Shown: positions 1-6,733 of the stretch, piece after piece
Layout of the letters: each line of letters opens with the position of its first letter
Position numbering within the stretch: the first letter of the stretch is position 1
Assembly (NCBI GenBank): GCA_964541595.1
Contig: CAZIRO010000052.1
Location: 1 to 15,708, forward strand
Reading direction: 5' to 3'
Length of the DNA: 15,708 bases
From: CAZIRO01 sp964541595
GTDB lineage: Bacteria; Acidobacteriota; HRBIN11
The notes under the pieces: model-generated
Told to the model about the DNA's origin: nothing
The model's database searches: none
Seen by the model: the letters and a program-made list of their open reading frames with translations, nothing else
Translations under genes and position numbers: made by a program

Positions 1-205
1 CCCATGCGGTCATGCGCTATCCCCCGCCCATGCGATGCTCCGTCCCCTGTCTTCCGTCTCCCGTCCCGGAATACCTGACACCGGACACCCGGGACCTGAC
101 ACCTGACACCCGACACCTGACACCTGGGACCTAACAACCGGGCCATCCGCGCATCCGGCGCATCCCCTGTTCCATTGCCGGTCCCGATCCCAAAAGTCGG
201 TTCGG
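1..205 (-). repeat. Dispersed intergenic repeat, copy A (inverted)
   Basis: This gene-free stretch reads, on the minus strand, as a composite repeat. A segment at 132-170 matches 10313-10352 almost base for base (aacaggggatgcgcc against gacaggggatgcgcc, continuing through ggcccggt). It is followed by nine tandem 7-base units at 69-131 with pattern GGTGTCN or GGTCCCN. The motif ATCGGGAC followed by GGCAATGG at about 171-189 recurs near 10480-10500 (inverted) and at 15648-15668. Bases 1-68 are low-complexity and related (gacagggg, catgcg motifs) but I could not assign them further. The open reading frame across it only translates the heptads and is not a gene. The element may extend beyond the left edge. 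Confidence 0.75.
69..131 (-). repeat. Tandem 7-base repeat array, nine units
   Basis: On the minus strand from 131 down to 69 the units are GGTCCCA, GGTGTCA, GGTGTCG, GGTGTCA, GGTGTCA, GGTCCCG, GGTGTCC, GGTGTCA, GGTATTC. The period is exactly seven and units differ mainly at positions 4-5 and 7. A second array of the same unit lies at 10355-10431 in the opposite orientation. There are no spacers, so this is not a CRISPR array. Confidence 0.85.
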
Positions 206-234
206 TTGTACTTCCGTGAACTACCCGGTATAAT
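206..234 (+). promoter_or_regulatory. Probable sigma70-type promoter of speD-speE
   Basis: A perfect -10 hexamer TATAAT lies at 229-234. Exactly 17 bases upstream, 206-211 reads TTGTAC, which keeps the important TTG of the -35 consensus but matches only 3 of 6 overall. Transcription would start near 241, giving a leader of about 87 bases before the ATG at 328. The promoter sits directly after the repeat element, so the repeat is probably not transcribed with the gene. Confidence 0.6.
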
Positions 235-249
235 GCGATCGATTTTCAG

Positions 250-302
250 CACACGGGGGTGGGCGGAACAGGGAACGACAGGACCCCCAAGGGGGTTGTG
301 TG
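250..302 (+). promoter_or_regulatory. Leader with mutually exclusive helices
   Basis: Within the predicted leader, ACCCCC at 283-288 can pair either with GGGGGT at 255-260 (22-base loop) or with GGGGGT at 291-296 (2-base loop AA). CACAC at 250-254 can also pair with GTGTG at 298-302. These alternatives cannot all form together, a layout seen in attenuators and riboswitches. It matches no riboswitch consensus I know, and no T-tract follows, so any effect would be on translation or RNA stability. G-rich sequence makes chance pairing easy. Confidence 0.35.
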
Positions 303-313
303 GAAATCATGAC

Positions 314-320
314 AGGAGGG
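314..320 (+). promoter_or_regulatory. Strong ribosome binding site of speD-speE
   Basis: AGGAGGG ends eight bases ahead of the ATG at 328, close to the ideal anti-16S match and spacing. It fixes the start of the fusion protein and is the strongest such site in the window. Confidence 0.8.
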
Positions 321-327
321 AACCTCG

Positions 328-1680
328 ATGGTGCAAGCCCTTGGGGTACATTACCTGCTGGAACTGAAAGAGTGTGACCCCCGACCCCTGGATGACCTCG
401 CAGCGATCAAACAGGTCCTCCTCGAGGCAATCCAACGGTCCCGGGCCACCATCGTCGATACGGTATTCCATCGGATTCATCCGCAGGGTGTTGCCGGTAC
501 GGTCATGCTGGCCGAATCCCACCTGGCCATCCATACGTGGCCGGAGCACCGGTACGCGGCGGTGGATATTTACACATCCGGCCGGTTCGATGTGATCACG
601 GTGGTCGGGAGCCTGATCGAACGGTTGCACTCCAGGAATCCCGTATTCGTCATGATCCGGCGGGGGTTGACCCCTGCACCGGCGGAAAACGCTCCCATGC
701 AACTGGGACACACGCGCGTGGATGCCGGCAACGACCCGAACGCTGCGGCAGAGTGGTTCTTCCTGGACTTTGTGAATCCGAGCAGTGCCACACTGTTGAA
801 AGCCCGACGGTTGATCTTTGCCGCACGTTCCCCGTACCAGGAGATCGAAATCCTCGATACGGAAGCCTTTGGGAAATGCCTGATTCTGGACGGCCACATC
901 CAATCGGCGCAGGTGGACGAGTTTGTCTATCACGAGGCGCTTGTCCATCCAGTGATGATCACGCACCCGAACCCGCAGCAGGTGCTGATCATCGGCGGTG
1001 GCGAGGGGGCAACGTTACGAGAGGTGTTGCGACATCGAACCGTGCAGCGCGTGGTGATGGTGGATATCGACGCCCAGGTGGTCGAAGCGTGTCGGCTGTT
1101 TTTACCCGAATGGAGTAACGGTGCGTTTGACGATCCACGGGCCGAGGTCGTCATTGACGACGCACGACACTACCTGCAGGCCACCGACGACCGGTTTGAC
1201 GTGATCATCATGGACATCACGGAAGCGGTTGAAGATACGCCTTCGGTCGGCCTGGTCACGCAGGAAATGTTTCAAATCCTGCGTGCACATCTGAACCCCG
1301 GCGGTATTATCGTCAATCAATCCGGCAGTACCGGTTTGTCGGAGTTGCAATATTTTGCCTCGATTCACAAGACCATGCAGACGGTATTCACACACGTTGC
1401 TCCGTATTCCATTCAGATCACCTCTTTTTCCAGTCCGTGGGGACTGATCACGGGATCGGACGTGCTGGACCCGCGTACGCTGACGCCTGAAGAGATCGAT
1501 CGGCGGTTACGCGACCGGATGCGGAAACCGCCGTTGCGGTTTTACGACGGTTCCGTTCATCGTGCGATGTTCACGCTGCCGCGCTACCTCCATGAGGTAC
1601 TTGAACGTACGGGCCAGATCATTCATGACGACGGGCCACCGGTGTACCGAACGTTGGATTATACTATGAGTATCGGATGA
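328..1680 (+). CDS. AdoMet decarboxylase-aminopropyltransferase fusion (SpeD-SpeE)
   Basis: This 450-residue protein joins two consecutive steps of polyamine synthesis. Residues 1-115 are a prokaryotic SpeD domain: ESHLAIHTWPE at 63-73 contains the self-cleavage serine S64, which would become the pyruvoyl group, and H69. The catalytic cysteine of the FTCG motif is replaced by serine (DIYTSG, S84). After a linker, residues about 142-440 form a spermidine-synthase fold: YQ 170-171, DGHIQ 189-193, DEFVYHE 197-203, nucleotide-binding GGGEG 223-227, VDID 245-248, DDAR 277-280 and likely catalytic D296. The usual DxxDP reads DITEA, so the second acidic residue is Glu. From memory this half most resembles the Thermus thermophilus enzyme that adds aminopropyl to agmatine, and also plant thermospermine synthase. 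The acceptor (putrescine, agmatine or other) cannot be told from sequence. An ornithine- or arginine-decarboxylating SpeD derivative is an alternative for the first half, but fusion to an aminopropyltransferase favours AdoMet. Confidence 0.88.
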   Translation: MVQALGVHYLLELKECDPRPLDDLAAIKQVLLEAIQRSRATIVDTVFHRIHPQGVAGTVMLAESHLAIHTWPEHRYAAVDIYTSGRFDVITVVGSLIERLHSRNPVFVMIRRGLTPAPAENAPMQLGHTRVDAGNDPNAAAEWFFLDFVNPSSATLLKARRLIFAARSPYQEIEILDTEAFGKCLILDGHIQSAQVDEFVYHEALVHPVMITHPNPQQVLIIGGGEGATLREVLRHRTVQRVVMVDIDAQVVEACRLFLPEWSNGAFDDPRAEVVIDDARHYLQATDDRFDVIIMDITEAVEDTPSVGLVTQEMFQILRAHLNPGGIIVNQSGSTGLSELQYFASIHKTMQTVFTHVAPYSIQITSFSSPWGLITGSDVLDPRTLTPEEIDRRLRDRMRKPPLRFYDGSVHRAMFTLPRYLHEVLERTGQIIHDDGPPVYRTLDYTMSIG

Positions 1681-1753
1681 ATGGATGGGCGTAAGTGGAC
1701 GTATAGCGTATGTGCAACCATCTCCGTTCGATCCAGACCTGCCGGGGATGGGA

Positions 1754-1770
1754 ATCTCATATCTGGAGAT
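1754..1770 (+). promoter_or_regulatory. Small hairpin over the ribosome binding site
   Basis: ATCTC at 1754-1758 can pair with GAGAT at 1766-1770, which overlaps the GGAGA ribosome binding site (1765-1769) of the gene starting at 1776. Five base pairs with a 7-base loop is weak, so this may be chance. The next gene has a similar arrangement. Confidence 0.25.
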
Positions 1771-1775
1771 ACGTC

Positions 1776-2282
1776 ATGACGGATCTTTACCAGAGTGAAA
1801 AACACTTTCTGGAGCGGGTGGCCGACCTGATTCCGGGAATTGCCGGATACCGGCGAAAAGAGGCGGCGCGTGATACGGACAAGCGGCTGCGGGAGTATAT
1901 GGCGCGGCAGATCGACTTTCTGCGGCATCGTGTGGAGGACTTTAAGGGCGCATTGATGCAACAGGGTCGCATTGACCTGCTGGACGACGTTGATTTACTG
2001 GCGCGCAAGATGGCGCGGCTGGCGGATCTCATCCGGTACGCGTCTTATGGATACGCGGGGCTGTTCGATCCGGTGAAATTCCGTGATCAGGAACTGGCGC
2101 AACTCTATCAGATGGACGTGCAACTCCTGGATCAGGTGCGTACCGTCCAGTCAATCGTGGACACGCTGGACGCGGCCCAGGATCCCGGAATGCAGCTTCG
2201 GCAATTACAGGAAGCCCTGAACCAGTTAGACGAGCGGTTCCAGGCGCGCAATCAGCTGTTCCGGCAGCCACTCAAAGAGTGA
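1776..2282 (+). CDS. Small helical protein of unknown function
   Basis: I do not recognise this 168-residue protein. It is rich in Leu, Arg, Gln, Asp and Glu with heptad-like spacing, has no membrane segment, signal peptide or cysteine, and should be almost wholly alpha-helical, probably coiled-coil (about residues 20-60 and 110-160). The ATG at 1776 is chosen over the in-frame ATG at 1710 because GGAGA ends six bases ahead of it and the upstream codons read as non-protein-like sequence. It lies 95 bases after the speD-speE fusion and 69 bases before an SPFH-like zinc-ribbon gene, in the same orientation. In Bacillus subtilis a comparable SPFH/zinc-ribbon protein (YdjI) is encoded with the coiled-coil stress protein PspA, so a partner role for this helical protein is a reasonable guess. 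It shows no clear PspA signature. Confidence 0.75.
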   Translation: MTDLYQSEKHFLERVADLIPGIAGYRRKEAARDTDKRLREYMARQIDFLRHRVEDFKGALMQQGRIDLLDDVDLLARKMARLADLIRYASYGYAGLFDPVKFRDQELAQLYQMDVQLLDQVRTVQSIVDTLDAAQDPGMQLRQLQEALNQLDERFQARNQLFRQPLKE

Positions 2283-2340
2283 GGCTGCGGGACGGTCACC
2301 GGACGCGCGCCTGCGGAGTCGGCCGTCTTTGGACACTTCT

Positions 2341-2344
2341 GGAG
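2341..2344 (+). promoter_or_regulatory. Ribosome binding site that decides the SPFH start
   Basis: GGAG at 2341-2344 lies seven bases before ATG 2352 but only one base before the in-frame GTG at 2346, so translation should begin at 2352. It sits in the loop and arm of a 5-bp hairpin (ACACT 2333-2337 with AGTGT 2343-2347). Confidence 0.6.
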
Positions 2345-2351
2345 TGTGCGT

Positions 2352-3494
2352 ATGCCGCAAACGATTGAAGTCATCGAATGGAAGGAAACCGATCCGAACG
2401 AGATTGTGCACCGGTTTGAACCCGGAGGCGAGATCAAACTCGGTGCGCAGTTGATCGTGCATGAAAATCAGTGGGCGGTCTTTTTCCGGGACGGAAAGGC
2501 ACTGGACGTCTTCGGACCGGGACGGCATACCCTGACGACCATGAACCTGCCGCTGCTGACGAAAGCCCTGAGTTTGCCGCTCGGGGGTACCAGCCCGTTT
2601 CGGGCGGACGTGTATTTCGTCAGTCGGCGCGTCTATCCGGATCTCAAATGGGGCACCCGGGAACCCATTCTGTTTCGGGACGCCGAGTTGCAGATGGTCC
2701 GGCTGCGTGCATTCGGCGTATATGCGATTCGGGTCATGGAACCGCAGTTGTTTCTCAACACACTGGTGGGAACCCGACAGGTGTATACCGTGGATCAGAT
2801 TTCGGGATATCTTCGGGATCTCATCGTGGCGCGATTGAACGACGTTCTGGGCGAAAATCTGCGCACGGTTCTCGACCTGCCCCGGTATTATGATGAAATT
2901 GCGGCGGCATTGAAGTATCGGGTGCATGAAGACTTTGCCAAGTACGGACTCGAACTGACCGACTTTTTCATTCAGGCGATCACCCCGCCGGACGAGGTAC
3001 AGCGGATCATTGACGAACGCACCGGAATGGCGGCCCTGGGCGGCTCGCAGGGAATGCAGCAGTACATGCAGTTCAAGACAGCGCGCGCCATTGAAGAGAT
3101 CGCCCAGCAACCACCGGGAGAGGCCGGAAGCGCGGCCGGTGCCGGCATGGGTCTCGGTGCGGGGCTCGGTCTCGGGATGATGATTCCCGGTATGATTCAA
3201 AAGACCATGCAACAGGGAGGCGGTACTGCACCCGCCGGCGCGACCTGTCCGAGTTGTCAGCAGACGGTACCCGCCGACGCACGGTTTTGTCCGTCCTGCG
3301 GCACCCGCCTGCAGACGACGGTCTTTTGCAGCCACTGCGGTATTGAACTGCCGGCGACAGCGAAGTACTGCATGCAGTGCGGCCGGCCCGTACACCCGCA
3401 GGGATCTCCAAACCGGTGTCCCCAGTGCCAGGCGGACAATCCGCCCGGTGCAAAGTTCTGCACGAACTGTGGTCAAGCGTTGACGCAGACGTAA
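2352..3494 (+). CDS. SPFH-like protein with three C-terminal zinc ribbons (YdjI type)
   Basis: The 380-residue protein has an N-terminal SPFH-like part (about 10-230) of the type annotated as virion core protein-like or YdjI: a short beta-rich start with GPGRHTLTT near 55-64, then a helical stretch with DERTGMAALGG at about 221-231. A Gly/Ala/Met-rich linker follows (about 256-284), hydrophobic but too glycine-rich to be a clear membrane span. The C-terminus carries three tandem zinc ribbons, each CxxC-x10-CxxC: C299/302/313/316, C326/329/340/343 and C356/359/370/373. SPFH proteins form membrane-associated oligomeric scaffolds, and B. subtilis YdjI works with PspA in envelope stress. Family assignment rests on motif memory. 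Its stop TAA shares an A with the ATG of rlmH (TAATG), so the two are translationally coupled. Confidence 0.72.
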   Translation: MPQTIEVIEWKETDPNEIVHRFEPGGEIKLGAQLIVHENQWAVFFRDGKALDVFGPGRHTLTTMNLPLLTKALSLPLGGTSPFRADVYFVSRRVYPDLKWGTREPILFRDAELQMVRLRAFGVYAIRVMEPQLFLNTLVGTRQVYTVDQISGYLRDLIVARLNDVLGENLRTVLDLPRYYDEIAAALKYRVHEDFAKYGLELTDFFIQAITPPDEVQRIIDERTGMAALGGSQGMQQYMQFKTARAIEEIAQQPPGEAGSAAGAGMGLGAGLGLGMMIPGMIQKTMQQGGGTAPAGATCPSCQQTVPADARFCPSCGTRLQTTVFCSHCGIELPATAKYCMQCGRPVHPQGSPNRCPQCQADNPPGAKFCTNCGQALTQT

Positions 3495-3964
3495 TGGTAC
3501 AGATCGTATTCATCTGGACGGGACCCACCCGTTCTCGACCGCTGCGTCAGGTGATCGATGATTATATCTACCGGATCCGCCGGTGGGTCCCCTGTGAAAT
3601 TCGTGAAGGGCGGTCTCCCAGATTTCGCGACCCGCATCAGCAGGCTGCGCAGTTGCGTGCCGAAGCCCGCTGGATCCTCGAACAGACCACCGGGTTGGAC
3701 GACTGGATCGCACTGAGTCCCCGCGGTGAGGTCTGGACTCCACCTGACTGGACGCGCTGGTGGCGGGTGTGCGTCCACCGCGGACAGCGGGTCGGACTCG
3801 TCCTCGGCGGTCCCTACGGCCTGGCCCCGTCCGTGGAGCAGGCTGCTCCACATCGGGTTTCCCTGGGTCCGATTGTGCTCAGTCACGAAATGGCACGTGC
3901 CGTGATCGTCGAATGGATATATCGTTTGTTGAGCCTCTGGAAAGGGGTACCGTATGCAAAATGA
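3494..3964 (+). CDS. rlmH: 23S rRNA pseudouridine-1915 N3-methyltransferase RlmH
   Basis: RlmH is a SPOUT-fold enzyme that uses AdoMet to methylate pseudouridine 1915 in helix 69 of 23S rRNA on the assembled ribosome. At 156 residues this protein has the usual length. The trefoil-knot AdoMet site is clear: VLGGPYGL at 103-110, then LGPIVLSHEMAR at 124-135 and the EWIYR helix at 140-144. The family's C-terminal PYH ends here as PYAK, replacing the expected histidine beside the substrate site, which is a small oddity. The start is the ATG overlapping the stop of the SPFH gene (TAATG); an upstream in-frame ATG at 3377 lies deep in that gene and is not credible. The next gene follows after 21 bases. 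Confidence 0.92.
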   Translation: MVQIVFIWTGPTRSRPLRQVIDDYIYRIRRWVPCEIREGRSPRFRDPHQQAAQLRAEARWILEQTTGLDDWIALSPRGEVWTPPDWTRWWRVCVHRGQRVGLVLGGPYGLAPSVEQAAPHRVSLGPIVLSHEMARAVIVEWIYRLLSLWKGVPYAK

Positions 3965-3972
3965 TCTCCGGC

Positions 3973-3976
3973 GGGG
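3973..3976 (+). promoter_or_regulatory. Ribosome binding site that decides the start of the DHH fusion
   Basis: GGGG at 3973-3976 (followed by AAAG) lies nine bases before ATG 3986 and only three before the in-frame GTG at 3980, favouring the ATG. The match is modest, so the GTG two codons earlier is not excluded. Confidence 0.45.
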
Positions 3977-3985
3977 AAAGTGACG

Positions 3986-6691
3986 ATGAGCGCGGTGGAC
4001 AAACGGGTGGTCCGACCCGAAACGGTCGTTACCACGCATACGAACGCAGATTTCGATGGATTGAGTTCCATGCTGGCAGCGACCTATATCTATCCGGACG
4101 CCGTGCCGGTCCTGCCCGATACGGCCGAGGCCGCGGTGCGTCGAATTCTGGAGCACCCATTCTTTACCACGCGGCAGTTCTACACCTGGAAGACCGTCGA
4201 TCTGACCGGGGTGCGTACCGTCGTCGTGGTGGATGCGGGCACTCCGGAACGCATCGGGCCGGTATTCCGTCAACTGCGCGATCGCGGGGTTCACTGGATC
4301 GTCTACGACACGCATCCGGTCAGCGTGGAGGGTATCGATGTGGAGGTGATCACCGCGCCGTACGGCGCGACAACCACGATTCTTGTGGAAACACTCCGTC
4401 GTCAGAACGTCCGGTTGAGCAGTCTGGAGGCCACGCTGATCGCACTGGGCATTTATGAGGACACCGGGTTTTTCACATTCGTCGGTACCCATCCGGCCGA
4501 TCTGCAGGCTGCAGCGTATCTGCTCTCTCAGGGAGCCGATATCCGCATGATCCGGGACTGGCTGCAGATCCATTTGAACGAGGTGCAGGCCGCATGTCTG
4601 CGGGAAATCCGGGACCACCTGGAAGTGCTTCCCATTCCCGGGGCGACGGTGCATTTCGCCGGAATTCGCCGTTCCGCATACATTCCGGATCTCGCGCTCG
4701 TCGTACACCGCCTGATGGACGAGATGCCGATCGAGGTCATTTTTGTGGCATTACAGACACGACGCCACGTGTATCTGATCGGCCGATCGCGCAGTCAACG
4801 CGTGGACGTGGGCGCGATCCTCGGCGCGTTCGGCGGTGGTGGCCATCCCTATGCGGGATCCGCGTCGATCGCCGATAAGACGTTGCCCGAGGTGAAGGAA
4901 ACACTGACCCGTGTCGTGGCCGCGCACCTGCCCCGGGAGCCGGTGGCACGGGACATCATGGCCCACCCGGTGAAGACGATTTCGGCGCGTACGACCGTAA
5001 GGGAAGCGCGAGAATGGCTGAACCTGCTGCGGGTGAACGCGCTTCCGGTGGAGGACCGGGGCAGCATCGTCGGCATTGTCTACCGGCAAACGATCGATCA
5101 GGCCCTGTCCCTGCATCTGGACGATCGCCCGGTGGTGGAAATCATGGCGGCGCCCCCGCCGGTGGTCTCGCAGACGGCTTCGCTGGATGAAGTGGCGGAC
5201 GCCATGCTCACGCATCGGTCCCGACTCGTTCTTGTCCGGGATAACGGATCCATCGTCGGGGTCATCACCCGCATGGCATTGCTCCAGGCTCGATACGATT
5301 GGTTGCAACTCAGTGCCGTGCATTTGCCGCGTCCCGGTGGGCGGTCATTGAACTTCTGGCGGCGTGTACAGCGCTTGCTGCCGGAGCCGTGGCCGACGTA
5401 TTTACGGGAGATCGGCGACCTTGCGGAAGCGTCCGGATGGTCCGCATACCTGGTGGGCGGTACCGTACGGGATATTGTCATGAACCAGCGGCCCGAAGAT
5501 CTGGACGTACTGGTGGAGGGCCCGGCGATCGAACTCGCCCGTCAATGGGCGGAACGGCACGGTGCGCGTGTTCACTCCTATGAACGGTTCGGCACGGCGG
5601 TGGTGTTGCTGCCCGACGGTCAGCGTGTGGACTTTGCGTCCGCGCGTACCGAGATCTATACGGCACCCGGATCGCCGCCCAGGGTGGAGATCGGTATTGT
5701 CCTGCGTCAGGACCTGTTCCGGCGGGATTTCACCATGAACGCCATGGCGCTGGTGCTCAATCCCGCGCGTCGGGGACAACTGATCGATCCGTTCGGTGGG
5801 TTTCGGGACATTCACGCGGGGACCATTCGGGTATTGCATTCCCTGAGTTTTTTCGAAGACCCCGCGCGAATCTTACGCGCGGTTCGTTTTGCCGCACGGT
5901 ACGGGTTTCGTCTGAGTCCGGAAACGGATCATCTGTTGCAGAAAGCGCGCGATGCGGGGGTCATCGAACACCTGCCGGGACCCCGGAAGGGACTGGAACT
6001 GCGATATCTGTTCGCCGAACGTGCCGTCTTTGAGGTGTTTCGATGGATGACCGAATATGCACTGTGGCCGCATCTGTATCGGAAATGGGTATGGCGCATC
6101 CGGGATCTGGATCAGGTACGTCGGGCCGTGGAAGTCTTCGACTGGTGGCGCATCGAATTTGCGCAGGATCCGCCGGATCGCTGGATGTTCTGGGCACTCG
6201 TCGCGTTGCAGCACGTTCCGACGGATGAACGGGTTCCCCTGGTGACCGTATTCCAGTGGCCCCACCGGATGCACATGCTGGTGCGCGGTGTGCGGGATCA
6301 GGTCCGACCGTTTATGCAGTGGTATCGGCGGCATCGCCGTGCTTCCCCGGGCGACATCATGGTGCACTGGCGCGGCTGGCCCGTCTATCTGGTGCTCTTC
6401 GTGATGGTCATGGGCGATGCCCGCCTGCAGCGTCTGGGTCGGGAATTTCTCACCCGCTGGCAGCATGCCCCCCCGCTGCTGACGGGAGATGACCTGCGTC
6501 AGATAGGTATCCCCCCTGGACCGGTGTATCGCGACCTGCTGGATCGGATCTGGATCCGACAGGTCAACGGAGAACTGCGTACACGGGCGGAAGCCCTGCG
6601 CTGGCTCAAACGCACGGCCTCCCTCTCCCGGACCGCTGCAAATCGCAGGGTCGATGATCCATCCGGACTGAAAACGACCCGGAAGGGATAA
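3986..6691 (+). CDS. DHH-CBS-CBS-tRNA nucleotidyltransferase fusion (CCA- or A-adding)
   Basis: This 901-residue protein joins a DHH/DHHA1 phosphoesterase (about 13-310), two CBS domains (about 320-375 and 383-440) and a class II nucleotidyltransferase/poly(A) polymerase head (about 475-650) with a helical tail. The architecture is known in Aquifex, Thermotoga and Geobacter, where some members add only A or complete CCA on tRNA 3' ends. Nucleotidyltransferase motifs are intact: LVGGTVRD 489-496, the metal-binding DLD 505-507, RRDFTMNAMA 579-588 and EDPAR 624-628 (the EDxxR nucleotide template). In the DHH part, THTNADFDG and VVVDAG are present and DHHA1 ends in GGGGHPYAG (from 283), but the signature DHHP reads DTHP (108-111). 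The CBS pair probably binds an adenine nucleotide. CCA- versus A-adding specificity cannot be set from sequence, and a second nucleotidyltransferase elsewhere would imply split CC/A addition. Confidence 0.9.
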   Translation: MSAVDKRVVRPETVVTTHTNADFDGLSSMLAATYIYPDAVPVLPDTAEAAVRRILEHPFFTTRQFYTWKTVDLTGVRTVVVVDAGTPERIGPVFRQLRDRGVHWIVYDTHPVSVEGIDVEVITAPYGATTTILVETLRRQNVRLSSLEATLIALGIYEDTGFFTFVGTHPADLQAAAYLLSQGADIRMIRDWLQIHLNEVQAACLREIRDHLEVLPIPGATVHFAGIRRSAYIPDLALVVHRLMDEMPIEVIFVALQTRRHVYLIGRSRSQRVDVGAILGAFGGGGHPYAGSASIADKTLPEVKETLTRVVAAHLPREPVARDIMAHPVKTISARTTVREAREWLNLLRVNALPVEDRGSIVGIVYRQTIDQALSLHLDDRPVVEIMAAPPPVVSQTASLDEVADAMLTHRSRLVLVRDNGSIVGVITRMALLQARYDWLQLSAVHLPRPGGRSLNFWRRVQRLLPEPWPTYLREIGDLAEASGWSAYLVGGTVRDIVMNQRPEDLDVLVEGPAIELARQWAERHGARVHSYERFGTAVVLLPDGQRVDFASARTEIYTAPGSPPRVEIGIVLRQDLFRRDFTMNAMALVLNPARRGQLIDPFGGFRDIHAGTIRVLHSLSFFEDPARILRAVRFAARYGFRLSPETDHLLQKARDAGVIEHLPGPRKGLELRYLFAERAVFEVFRWMTEYALWPHLYRKWVWRIRDLDQVRRAVEVFDWWRIEFAQDPPDRWMFWALVALQHVPTDERVPLVTVFQWPHRMHMLVRGVRDQVRPFMQWYRRHRRASPGDIMVHWRGWPVYLVLFVMVMGDARLQRLGREFLTRWQHAPPLLTGDDLRQIGIPPGPVYRDLLDRIWIRQVNGELRTRAEALRWLKRTASLSRTAANRRVDDPSGLKTTRKG

Positions 6692-6720
6692 CCGGAGACC
6701 GACTCCGGCCGGTCTCCGGT
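6691..6720. terminator. Hairpin between convergent genes, likely bidirectional terminator
   Basis: ACCGGAGACC at 6691-6700 and GGTCTCCGGT at 6711-6720 form a perfect 10-bp stem with a 10-base loop. It begins at the last base of the plus-strand fusion gene's stop codon and ends 14 bases from the last codon of the minus-strand htrA-like gene. No T-tract follows on either strand, so it is not a textbook intrinsic terminator, but position and symmetry suit a shared end of two converging transcripts. Confidence 0.65.
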
Positions 6721-6733
6721 CGACGCGGGATGT

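Noticed and set aside
10..252. 80-codon minus-strand reading frame with a repeating RSQVSG-like peptide
   Set aside because: It translates the 7-base repeat array and overlaps the promoter-like site at 206-234; no ribosome binding site and no protein-like composition.
309..377. 22-codon reading frame overlapping the speD-speE start
   Set aside because: Its ATG has no ribosome binding site and its sequence is constrained by the overlapping strong site and start codon of the real gene.
1660..1665. TATACT near the end of speD-speE as a promoter for the next gene
   Set aside because: No -35-like sequence at a usable distance, and it lies within coding sequence.
2226..3476. 416-codon minus-strand reading frame
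   Set aside because: It lies opposite the SPFH/zinc-ribbon gene, whose motifs are clear; long antisense frames are common in GC-rich DNA, and this one has no recognisable motif.
3473..4708. 411-codon minus-strand reading frame
   Set aside because: Antisense to rlmH and the DHH domain, both identified by conserved motifs.
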